NCBI GenBank assembly: GCA_030528545.1
Contig: JAUMYR010000004.1
Span: forward strand, 24,810 to 31,098
Origin: Propionibacteriaceae bacterium
GTDB taxonomy: Bacteria > Actinomycetota > Actinomycetes > Propionibacteriales > Propionibacteriaceae
DNA: 6,289 nt
Reading direction: 5' to 3'
The position numbers and the translations under genes were made by a program. Below, in pieces: positions 1-6,038 of this stretch. The notes beneath the pieces are model-generated. The model ran no database searches, was not told the origin of the DNA, and was given only the letters and a program-made list of their open reading frames with translations. The first letter of the stretch is position 1. The number at the start of each line of letters is the position of its first letter.

Positions 1-1345
1 TGGGGTGGCCGGCCCAATGCACGTGCAGATAGGAGGCGTGCAGGCTGCCGTCGCCCCGGCCCGCGGGGTCCAAGACGAAGCCCTCCCCCGCACCCTCCCA
101 GGACCAGGCCGGACGCTGCCCGGCCGGAGGTGAGGTGCGGGTGCGGTGGAACTCGTGCCCGCGCACCAGCTCACCAGACGGCCCAAGGACGCTATCGGAG
201 GCCAGCCGGGCCTCGCGATAACCGAGCACCAGCCTCGGGTGCATCGCCGCCTCGGCCGGAACCGCCCCGACGAACCCATGGCCGTCGACCGCCCGGCACA
301 GGTAGAGCAGCCCGGCGCATTCGGCGACGGTCGGCATCCCGGAGGCGACGGCGTCACGGATCTCGGAGAGCAGCCGCGTATTGGATTCGAGGGACCTGGC
401 GTGCATCTCCGGGAACCCGCCGCCGAGATACAAGCCCCGAGTACCGGCGGGCAGCGAATCGTCCAGCGCCGGATCGAAGACCACTGGTTCACATCCCAGG
501 CCGCTGAGGATCTCATCGGTCTCGGCATAGCGGAAGGTGAAGGCGCGCCCACCGGCCACCGCGACCACCGGCCGGTTTCCGGTGAGTGCCGAAGGCGGCC
601 TCCAGGGGTGTCCGGTCAGTGGCGGCGCGCTCCGGGCGATCTCGCGGAAGGTGTCCAGGCAGATGTACTCAGCGACCTGTTCGGCGAGCCGGTTCAGCCG
701 GGCCGCGGCTTCGGGACGCTCGGCCGCCGGGATCAGCCCGAGATGACGGGAGGGGGCACTGACCCCGGCGTCCCTGGGGAGCGTGCCGATCACGGGCACG
801 CCGACGCTCTCGACGGCGCGGCGTACCTCGGCCGCGTGGCGGGGCGATCCGACCTTGTTGAGGATGACCCCGGCGATATCCAGGTCGGGGGCGAAGGCCT
901 TCATTCCGGCGACCGTCGCACCGATGGTCCGGGAGGCCGAAGAGATGTCGAGGACCAGCACGACGGGGCTGCGGGTCAGCCTGGCGATGTGGGCGCTTGA
1001 GGCGAACCCGTCGGTGCCGAGTTGCCCATCGAACAGGCCCATGACTCCCTCGATGATGGCGATGTCGGCTGGCGCCGGAGTCTGGGCCGCGTGCAGCACG
1101 AGGCCGAGGATGCGCTCCTCGCCGACCAGCCAGGGATCGAGGTTGCGCCCGGCTCTGCCGGTGGCCAGGGCGTGATAGCCAGGATCGATGTAGTCCGGCC
1201 CGACCTTGCCCGGGCAGACCTCAAGCCCGCTGCGGGCCAGCGCCGCCATCAGGCCGACCGCGATGGTCGTCTTGCCCTGGCCGGACGCCGCGGCCGCGAC
1301 CAGGACCCGCGGCAGATGATGTGTGCCGGGTTCTCCTCCAGTCAC
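1..1345 (-). CDS. cobB: Cobyrinate / hydrogenobyrinate a,c-diamide synthase CobB (3' end cut by window edge)
   Basis: I read this from the minus strand: an open frame of 448 codons from GTG at 1345 to the left edge with no stop. CobB uses ATP and glutamine to amidate the a and c carboxylates of hydrogenobyrinic (or cobyrinic) acid in the cytosol. The N-terminal synthetase domain starts with a P-loop, ASGQGKTT, at residues 20-27, followed by KVGPDYIDPGYH and EGVMGLFDG motifs typical of the family. The C-terminal class I glutamine amidotransferase domain has the nucleophile Cys343 in AECAGLLYL, a GHEFH motif at 396-400, and the His-containing YLHVHW at 439-444. Only about 10-30 residues should be missing compared with usual CobB lengths. 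The GTG overlaps the cobO stop codon by 4 bases (GTGA), and no other in-frame start precedes the P-loop. The Shine-Dalgarno match is weak (AAGGG), so translation is probably coupled to cobO. Whether its true substrate is the metal-free or cobalt form follows from the pathway, not from this sequence. Confidence 0.96.
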   Translation of the reverse strand, partial: MTGGEPGTHHLPRVLVAAAASGQGKTTIAVGLMAALARSGLEVCPGKVGPDYIDPGYHALATGRAGRNLDPWLVGEERILGLVLHAAQTPAPADIAIIEGVMGLFDGQLGTDGFASSAHIARLTRSPVVLVLDISSASRTIGATVAGMKAFAPDLDIAGVILNKVGSPRHAAEVRRAVESVGVPVIGTLPRDAGVSAPSRHLGLIPAAERPEAAARLNRLAEQVAEYICLDTFREIARSAPPLTGHPWRPPSALTGNRPVVAVAGGRAFTFRYAETDEILSGLGCEPVVFDPALDDSLPAGTRGLYLGGGFPEMHARSLESNTRLLSEIRDAVASGMPTVAECAGLLYLCRAVDGHGFVGAVPAEAAMHPRLVLGYREARLASDSVLGPSGELVRGHEFHRTRTSPPAGQRPAWSWEGAGEGFVLDPAGRGDGSLHASYLHVHWAGHP

Positions 1346-1956
1346 CACTCGATGCCCTTCTGGCCCTTCTGACCGGCGTCGAAGGGATGTTTGATCTTGG
1401 TCATCTCGGTCACCAGATCAGCTATCTCGACCACCTCTGGTGCGGGGTTGCGGCCGGTGATCACCACGTGCTGGTAGCCGGGTCTCCCCGCCAGAGTCTG
1501 GACCACATCGGCAATATCGACCCATCCCCACTTCATGACATAGGCGAACTCGTCTAACACATACAGCTGGTGGGTCTGTTCGGCGAGGCGACGCTTGATC
1601 TCCTCCCAACCCTCCCTGGCGACGGCCGCGTGGTCCTCCTCGGTACCTTGTTTGCGCGCCCACGACCAGCCGGAACCCATCTTGTGCCATTCGATCGGGC
1701 CACCCTGACCGGTCTCGGCGTGCACCCGGTTGAGTGCCTCCAGAGCGGTCTGCTCCCCCACCCGCCATTTCGCGGATTTCACGAATTGAAAAACCCCGAT
1801 GCTCCAGCCCTGATTCCACCCGCGCAGGGCTAGCCCGAAAGCCGCGGTCGACTTCCCCTTGCCCTGGCCCTGGTGAACCATCAGCAGGGGCCGGTTCCGG
1901 CGTTGCCTCGTCGTGAGCCCGTCGTTGGCCGCGACCGGGGTCTCTCCCCTGGCCAT
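1342..1956 (-). CDS. cobO: Cob(I)yrinic acid a,c-diamide adenosyltransferase CobO
   Basis: This 204-residue protein transfers the 5'-deoxyadenosyl group of ATP to the cobalt of a reduced corrinoid, forming the upper ligand of adenosylcobalamin. It belongs to the CobA/BtuR/CobO family. The P-loop GQGKGKST is at residues 30-37, preceded by the basic N-terminal stretch RQRRNRP. QFVKSAKW and the Walker B-like VLDEFAYVMKWGWVD follow, then VVITGRN and the family C-terminus HPFDAGQKGQKGIEW. Length is normal for the family. An open frame continues upstream to 2328 but lies inside the chelatase gene. I chose ATG at 1956 because it fits the family N-terminus, has GAGGA at 1968-1964 with a 7-base spacer, and overlaps the chelatase stop by one base (TGATG). 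It is the middle gene of a chelatase-cobO-cobB unit, so it should share the riboswitch at about 3946-4082. Confidence 0.97.
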   Translation of the reverse strand: MARGETPVAANDGLTTRQRRNRPLLMVHQGQGKGKSTAAFGLALRGWNQGWSIGVFQFVKSAKWRVGEQTALEALNRVHAETGQGGPIEWHKMGSGWSWARKQGTEEDHAAVAREGWEEIKRRLAEQTHQLYVLDEFAYVMKWGWVDIADVVQTLAGRPGYQHVVITGRNPAPEVVEIADLVTEMTKIKHPFDAGQKGQKGIEW

Positions 1957-3926
1957 CAGGCGGTCCTCTTCAGTTCGGGGGCGGTGGCGGAGCGGACGAC
2001 ATCGACCAGTTGCTGAGCCACGACCTCGGTCAGCGGGAGGTAGTCGGCACCCATCCGTGAGGCCAGATCGGCGGCGAGCCCCATCCGGAAGCGGCCGGAC
2101 TCGCAATCGATGACGATGGTGTCGGTACCCAGCCCGCTCCAGGCATCGGCGATCTCGCGCGCTCTGGCTAGAGCGTTCTCCCCGGCCGTGGCCCGGCCGT
2201 CGGTGACCAGCACCACCAGGGCGCGCTGGTTCGGGTCCCGGGTACGTTCCACCTGAAGGGTGTGAGCCGCGGCGGTCAGCCCCTCGGCCAGCGGTGTGCG
2301 TCCGCCATGGGGAAGGTCCGCCAGACACCGGGCCGCGGCCTCCACGGATCGGGTCGGAGGCAAGGCCAGGGACGCCTCGGCACCCCGGAAGGTCACCAGT
2401 CCCACCCGGTCGCGACGCTGATAGGCGTCCATGAGCAGGCTCAGCACGGCCGTCTTGACCTCGCCCATCCTGCGGCGAGCCGCCATGGAGCCGGAGGCGT
2501 CCACGGCGAAGAGGATCAGGTTGGACTCCTTACCCTGAGTCACCGCGGTGCGCACGTGCTCGGGCCGGAACCTCACCGGTGTGCCCGGCGTCTGGTGTGG
2601 CGCGGCAGCGGTCAGCGTCGCGACCAGGTGGACACGGCCATCTGCGTTGGCGGCCCCGACGGTCCTGCCCCAGGTCGTGATCGCTCGGCTGCGGCGTCCC
2701 GGAGCCCCAGAACCCACCCCGCGCACCTTCAGCTCGCGCGGACGAAACGGCTTGGCCGCCTCCGCGACCCCGCTCGGGGCCACCGCTGGGCCTGCGGCGG
2801 GCTGGCTGGGCCCGGCCTCGCTGTCCCCGGACTCACCCGGTGGGTCACTGGGCGGGGCGGGCGGCGGGGGCATCGGCGGCTCTGGTTCCGGCTCGGGCTC
2901 GGGAGCCGGGGGGTCTGGTTCGTCGTCTCCGAGCAATTCGTCGAGCAGGTCCAGGTCGAGGCCGGGAGCGTCGAAGGGGTTGCGGCGGCGGCGGTGCGGC
3001 AGCGCCAGCCGGGCCGCGGTGCGGATGTCCTCGCGAGTGATGTGGGTGCGTCCCTCCAGCGCGGCGTGGGCCATGGCGGCGCGGGCGGTCACGATGTCGG
3101 CGCGTAGCCCATCCACCTCGAACCCGGCGCACACCGTCGAGATCTTGGTGAGCGCCCACTCGCTCAGTTCCACCCGGGCGACCAGTGCGCGGGCGGCGAC
3201 GATGCGCTTGGTCAGGGCGGCCTCGGATTCGGCGAAACCCGCCGCGAACCCGGCAGGGTCGGCGTCGAAGGCGAGGCGGCGCCGAATGACCTCCGTGCGC
3301 TCGGACACTTCGCGGGAGGCTGCGGCCTCGACCGTCAGGCCGAAGCGGTCCAACAGCTGGGGCCGCAGCTCCCCCTCCTCGGGGTTCATGGTCCCGACCA
3401 GAACGATCCGGGCGGCGTGGCTAGCCGAGATGCCATCGCGCTCGACGGTATTGCGGCCCATGGCCGCGGCGTCCAGCAGCAGATCGACGAGGTGATCGTG
3501 CAGCAGGTTGACCTCGTCCACGTACAGAATGCCACGGTGGGCGGCCGCGAGCAGCCCCGGAGCGAAGGTCGTCTGCCCGGACGCGAGAGCCTTACGCACG
3601 TCGAGGGATCCGGTGACCCGGTCCTCGGTCGCCCCGACCGGCAGTTCCACCAGGCGCGCGGGCTGGCTGGCCGAGGCAGCGTCTGCCGGGTGCGGGCCAT
3701 CGGGGCAGGAGGGGTCGGGGGCCGCGGGGTCGCAGCCGAAGCGACAGCCGGTGACCACGTCCTCGTTCGGCAGGACCGCGGCCAGGGCACGGACCATGGT
3801 CGATTTCGCCGTGCCCTTTTCGCCTCGGACCAAAACCCCGCCGATGGCTGGCGAGATCGCGGTGAGTTGCAGGGCCAACGCCATGTCGGCGCTGCCGACG
3901 ATCGCGGTGAACGGGAACTGCTGCAT
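1956..3926 (-). CDS. Fused ChlI/ChlD-type AAA+ and VWA metal chelatase subunit, probable cobaltochelatase motor
   Basis: This 656-residue protein combines the ChlI (AAA+) and ChlD (VWA) parts of a magnesium-chelatase-like complex. The AAA+ module has Walker A GEKGTAKST at 35-43, Walker B GILYVDEVNLL at 132-142 and a sensor region GTMNPEEGELRPQLLDRFG at 178-196. Residues about 333-395 are a low-complexity acidic/proline linker with an EPEPEPEP run at 343-350. The C-terminal VWA domain has a complete MIDAS: DASGS at 476-480, Thr544 in GRTPLAEG, and Asp576 in VTDGRA. Fusions of this type in actinomycete B12 loci are thought to power cobalt insertion together with a CobN-like large subunit, which is not present here. 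Position directly ahead of cobO and cobB supports cobalt rather than magnesium; no bacteriochlorophyll gene is visible. The ATG at 3926 has AGGAGG at 3937-3932 with a 5-base spacer. Residues 61-74 carry Cys61, Cys65 and Cys74, a possible structural metal site. The metal specificity is inferred, not shown. Confidence 0.9.
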   Translation of the reverse strand: MQQFPFTAIVGSADMALALQLTAISPAIGGVLVRGEKGTAKSTMVRALAAVLPNEDVVTGCRFGCDPAAPDPSCPDGPHPADAASASQPARLVELPVGATEDRVTGSLDVRKALASGQTTFAPGLLAAAHRGILYVDEVNLLHDHLVDLLLDAAAMGRNTVERDGISASHAARIVLVGTMNPEEGELRPQLLDRFGLTVEAAASREVSERTEVIRRRLAFDADPAGFAAGFAESEAALTKRIVAARALVARVELSEWALTKISTVCAGFEVDGLRADIVTARAAMAHAALEGRTHITREDIRTAARLALPHRRRRNPFDAPGLDLDLLDELLGDDEPDPPAPEPEPEPEPPMPPPPAPPSDPPGESGDSEAGPSQPAAGPAVAPSGVAEAAKPFRPRELKVRGVGSGAPGRRSRAITTWGRTVGAANADGRVHLVATLTAAAPHQTPGTPVRFRPEHVRTAVTQGKESNLILFAVDASGSMAARRRMGEVKTAVLSLLMDAYQRRDRVGLVTFRGAEASLALPPTRSVEAAARCLADLPHGGRTPLAEGLTAAAHTLQVERTRDPNQRALVVLVTDGRATAGENALARAREIADAWSGLGTDTIVIDCESGRFRMGLAADLASRMGADYLPLTEVVAQQLVDVVRSATAPELKRTA

Positions 3927-3931
3927 CGAAT

Positions 3932-3963
3932 CCTCCTGGCGAGTGACTACGCTCGCCGGTAGT
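3932..3963 (-). promoter_or_regulatory. Riboswitch expression platform: competing hairpins ending at the chelatase Shine-Dalgarno
   Basis: On the minus strand, ACTAC (3963-3959) can pair with GTAGT (3950-3946), leaving an 8-base loop CGGCGAGC (3958-3951). The loop's GGCG (3957-3954) is complementary to CGCC of the riboswitch L5 loop (4012-4009), extendable to six bases. This is the usual arrangement of a kissing L5-L13 contact in cobalamin riboswitches. The same GGCGAG (3957-3952) can instead pair perfectly with CTCGCC (3943-3938), and that stem ends exactly where AGGAGG (3937-3932) begins. The two folds exclude each other. The position next to the Shine-Dalgarno and the lack of a U-run point to control of translation. 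Which fold is the ligand-bound one, and the regulatory outcome, are inference. Confidence 0.6.
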
Positions 3964-3969
3964 GGTAAT

Positions 3970-4082
3970 CTCGTCCGCGACGACCTGACTTGCCCTAAGG
4001 CTCACAGTGGCGAGACCGTTCCGGATTCGCACCGGATTCCTCGCGGACGTGAGCCAGTATCGCACTCCCCGGCACCGGGTGC
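3970..4082 (-). ncRNA. Cobalamin riboswitch aptamer upstream of the chelatase-cobO-cobB operon
   Basis: The minus strand between the methyltransferase stop and the chelatase start matches the adenosylcobalamin riboswitch consensus in the right order. GAGGAATCC lies at 4042-4034. P4 is TCCGG (4036-4032) paired with CCGGA (4024-4020) around the TGCGAAT loop. P5/L5 is GG-T-CTC around GCCACTGT and closing with GAGCC (about 4017-3999). The B12-box-like AAGTCAGG is at 3991-3984. A perfect 9-bp helix, CGTCCGCGA (4049-4041) with TCGCGGACG (3980-3972), closes the core. The 3' part of the B12 box departs from the textbook sequence but keeps its pairing. Bound cobalamin should reduce expression of the three downstream genes. 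I see no strong TANNNT promoter just upstream, so the leader may be fed by its own weak promoter or by readthrough from the methyltransferase gene. Edges are approximate by about 10 bases. Confidence 0.9.
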
Positions 4083-4110
4083 CTACTCGCCCACCGTTTC
4101 CTGCGATCCC

Positions 4111-4728
4111 TCAGCCCAGTTTGCGGGCGGTGACCAGGAAGATCGGGAAGACCCGCTCCTGGCCATCGGCGACGGTCTTGGTCACGTGGAAGACCGTGCT
4201 CCATTCGAGATCGCCGAATCCCGCCCGCGACAAAGCCTGTCCCAGCTCCTCCCGGTCGAAGCCGTGATATCCGTTGAATCCTTCGCTGTGGTACTCGCCC
4301 TCGGTGTCGGAGTCCAGATCGGCGATCGCGACCTGACCGCCATCGGCGAGCAGGCTGGCGAAGCGCCCCAGCGCGGCATCGGTGTCATCCATGTGGTGTA
4401 ACACCATGGAGGCGATCAGCAGGTCATAGGTGTGGCCGTTGACCTCGTCCAGCCCTCCGTGCACGGCCTTCACCTGATGCAGGCCTTCCTCGGCGATGCG
4501 GCGGCGGGCGACCCCGATCATGGCCTCTGAGGAATCCAGCAAGACGACCGGGCCGACCTCTGCGGCGAGGCCGCGGCCGATCGCGCCGGTTCCGGCGCCG
4601 ATCTCCAGCACCGACACCTCGGCCCCGAGTCTGCACCTGCGGCGGATCTCCCCGGTGATGGCCCTCGTGCGTTCCAGTCGCTTCGGTTCCTCGTCCCAGG
4701 TCTCCGCCAGTTCATCAAAATCAGTCAC
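4111..4728 (-). CDS. Class I SAM-dependent methyltransferase, substrate unknown
   Basis: This is a 205-residue Rossmann-fold methyltransferase. The N-terminus TDFDELAETWDEEPKR resembles other small UbiE-like methyltransferases. Motif I is VLEIGAGTG at 40-48. The acidic end of strand 2 is Asp65 in VVLLDSSEAM, which should bind the SAM ribose. SMVLHHMDD lies at 107-115, and a LLADGGQVAIADLD strand follows. There is no signal peptide or membrane segment. It is not CobF or another corrin-ring methylase, since those have the unrelated tetrapyrrole methylase fold. I cannot name its substrate. I chose GTG at 4728 because a TANNNT box ends 6 bases before it and the fold is complete from there. A longer frame from GTG at 4806 would add 26 residues rich in Arg, Gly and Ser and run through the promoter region. 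It is divergent from cobL and on the same strand as the chelatase operon, but lies upstream of the riboswitch and so outside its control. Confidence 0.85.
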   Translation of the reverse strand: MTDFDELAETWDEEPKRLERTRAITGEIRRRCRLGAEVSVLEIGAGTGAIGRGLAAEVGPVVLLDSSEAMIGVARRRIAEEGLHQVKAVHGGLDEVNGHTYDLLIASMVLHHMDDTDAALGRFASLLADGGQVAIADLDSDTEGEYHSEGFNGYHGFDREELGQALSRAGFGDLEWSTVFHVTKTVADGQERVFPIFLVTARKLG

Positions 4729-4740
4729 GGAGACACCGTA
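4729..4740 (-). promoter_or_regulatory. Probable -10 box of a leaderless transcript for the methyltransferase
   Basis: The minus strand reads TACGGT (4740-4735), then six bases (GTCTCC), then the GTG start at 4728. TANNNT followed by a 6-7 base gap is the standard actinobacterial distance from -10 box to transcription start. Transcription would therefore begin on the G of GTG, giving an mRNA without a 5' leader. No Shine-Dalgarno is present upstream of the GTG, which agrees. I see no clear -35 box. Confidence 0.55.
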
Positions 4741-4786
4741 GCCTCTCACGCAACCCTGCGTCCCGTGGCCAGCGCGCACCGAGCCG

Positions 4787-4815
4787 GGGCGCGACGCCCT
4801 CGTCACCTGGTCAGG
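4787..4815. other. Two small inverted repeats in the divergent promoter region, possible operator
   Basis: The 110-base gap between the divergent starts (4729-4838) contains GGGCG-CGA-CGCCC at 4787-4799 and CCTG-GT-CAGG at 4806-4815. The second overlaps the place where the cobL -35 box should be. Such short repeats arise easily by chance in GC-rich DNA, so a regulator site is only a possibility. Apart from these and the two -10 boxes, I see nothing else in the gap. Confidence 0.2.
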
Positions 4816-4826
4816 CCCCGATCCCC

Positions 4827-4838
4827 TAGGCTGGGCCC
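4827..4838 (+). promoter_or_regulatory. Probable -10 box of a leaderless transcript for cobL-cobM
   Basis: TAGGCT at 4827-4832 is followed by six bases (GGGCCC) and then the GTG start at 4839. The spacing matches a transcription start on the first base of the start codon. There is no purine-rich Shine-Dalgarno before this GTG, whereas the next gene, cobM, has a clear one. A -35 box at 17-19 bases upstream is not convincing. Confidence 0.6.
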
Positions 4839-6038
4839 GTGATCGATGTGATTGGGGTGGGCGCTGACGGGCGCCTAGACGACGAGGCCGCCGCGATCGT
4901 GGCGGCAGCCGACAAGATCGTTTCTTCCCCGCGCCTGCTCGCGCTGCTTCCCGAACGTTTCACAGCACCGCGTCAGGCCTGGCCGAGTCCTCTGCTGGCC
5001 GGATTGCCAGCCCTTTTCGCCGACCGGGATGAGGCCCGGATCGTGGTCCTGGCGACCGGTGACCCGCTGCAGGCCGGGATCGCCACGACGCTGATCCGCC
5101 ATTTCGGCGCCGCCGCCGTCCGGGTGCGGCCCGCCGTCGGATCGGTGACGCTGGCCCGCGCCCGCCTGGGCTGGTCGAGCGAACAGACCGAGATCGTGAG
5201 CCTGCTGACCTCTCCCGCCGCCGCCTTGCGCCGCCACCTCACTCCCGGACGCCGCGTCCTGTTACTCTCCCCGGACGCCGACACCCCGGCCCGGGTCGCC
5301 GACGAACTGGTCGCGTCGGGCTGGCCGGAGGCCCGGATGACGGTCCTGGCCGACCTCGGCACCGACCACGAGGTCGTGACCAGCGGCATCGCCGCGGACT
5401 GGCAGGCCGAGACTGGCTCTCCGCTCAACATCGTCGCGGTGGAACTCGGTGAGATCGGCCCGGCTCTCGGCACCAGCCCCGGGCTTCCGGATGCCGTATT
5501 CGACAACGACGGCCAGCTCACCAAGTGGGAACTGCGGGTGATCGCCCTGGCCTCCCTCCGGCCCATGCCTGGCCAGACCCTGTGGGATCTTGGCGCGGGG
5601 GCTGGCAGCGTCGGGATCGAGTGGGCGCTGCACCATCGCACCTGCCGCACACTCGCGGTGGAACGGGACGCCGCTCGCGCCGACAGAATCCGGCGCAACG
5701 CCCTCAACGTCGGCGCGGTCAACGTCAAGGTCAAGCTGGGGCCCTCTTCCGATGTCATAGCCGAACTGCCCGACCCCGACGCCGTCTTCATCGGCGGCGG
5801 GGTCTCATCGGAGCTCATCGACGAGGCCTATGCCCGGCTGCGTCCCGGCGGCCGCCTCGTGGTGCACACCGTGACGCTGGATTCCGAGGCCCTGCTGATA
5901 GCTGCCCGGGCCCGCTATGGCGGGGAGCTTCGCCGGATCGGCGTGGAACGGGCCGAGCCCCTCGGCCGCTACCTATCGTGGACACCCGCCCGGGCCGTCA
6001 CCCACTGGGCAACCGTGAAACCGGAGGACATCTCATGA
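4839..6038 (+). CDS. cobL: Precorrin-6Y C5,15-methyltransferase (decarboxylating) CobL, fused CbiE-CbiT
   Basis: This 399-residue enzyme methylates C5 and C15 of precorrin-6Y (dihydro form of precorrin-6) and removes the ring C acetate carboxyl group, using two SAM molecules, to give precorrin-8. Residues 1 to about 200 are the CbiE-type tetrapyrrole methylase: VIGVGADG at 4-11, ATGDPLQAG around Gly74-Pro76, and VGSVTLARARLGW. From about residue 221, FDNDGQLTKWELR begins the CbiT-type domain, a class I methyltransferase with SAM-binding motif WDLGAGAGSVGIEW at 249-262 and FIGGG at 317-321. The length is typical of full CobL fusions. The GTG start is placed 6 bases after a TANNNT box and matches the family N-terminus at the first residues, so the mRNA is probably leaderless. 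Its stop overlaps the cobM start by 4 bases. The second-domain partner is in place and no frameshift is visible. The same cobL-cobM order occurs in M. tuberculosis. Confidence 0.97.
   Translation: MIDVIGVGADGRLDDEAAAIVAAADKIVSSPRLLALLPERFTAPRQAWPSPLLAGLPALFADRDEARIVVLATGDPLQAGIATTLIRHFGAAAVRVRPAVGSVTLARARLGWSSEQTEIVSLLTSPAAALRRHLTPGRRVLLLSPDADTPARVADELVASGWPEARMTVLADLGTDHEVVTSGIAADWQAETGSPLNIVAVELGEIGPALGTSPGLPDAVFDNDGQLTKWELRVIALASLRPMPGQTLWDLGAGAGSVGIEWALHHRTCRTLAVERDAARADRIRRNALNVGAVNVKVKLGPSSDVIAELPDPDAVFIGGGVSSELIDEAYARLRPGGRLVVHTVTLDSEALLIAARARYGGELRRIGVERAEPLGRYLSWTPARAVTHWATVKPEDIS

Noticed and set aside
146..1000. Plus-strand open frame of 284 codons
   Set aside because: It is antisense to cobB, whose translated sequence is clearly conserved. 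The frame's product is Gly/Arg-rich with no recognisable motif; long antisense frames are common in GC-rich genes.
1342..2328. Longer cobO start giving 328 residues
   Set aside because: The first 124 codons lie out of frame inside the chelatase VWA region and read as low-complexity sequence. The family N-terminus and a Shine-Dalgarno fit ATG at 1956.
2877..2900. Glu-Pro codon repeat as a tandem DNA repeat of interest
   Set aside because: It is a short low-complexity hinge within the chelatase protein, ordinary for ChlD-type linkers.
2548..3495. Plus-strand open frame of 315 codons
   Set aside because: Ser/Arg/Ala-rich shadow antisense to the chelatase gene, with low-complexity composition and no start context or domain.
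1956..3926. Magnesium chelatase for (bacterio)chlorophyll synthesis
   Set aside because: All recognisable neighbours are B12 genes and a cobalamin riboswitch precedes the gene; nothing points to a photosynthetic organism.
3938..3957. Hairpin GGCGAG/CTCGCC as an intrinsic terminator
   Set aside because: There is no U-run after the stem; the hairpin is followed at once by the Shine-Dalgarno and start codon, so translational control fits better.
4111..4806. Longer methyltransferase start at GTG 4806 (231 residues)
   Set aside because: The extra 26 residues do not look like the family, and the frame would cross the proposed promoter. TANNNT-N6-GTG favours 4728.
4973..5818. Minus-strand open frame of 281 codons
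   Set aside because: Ser/Arg-rich shadow antisense to cobL, which has full domain matches throughout.
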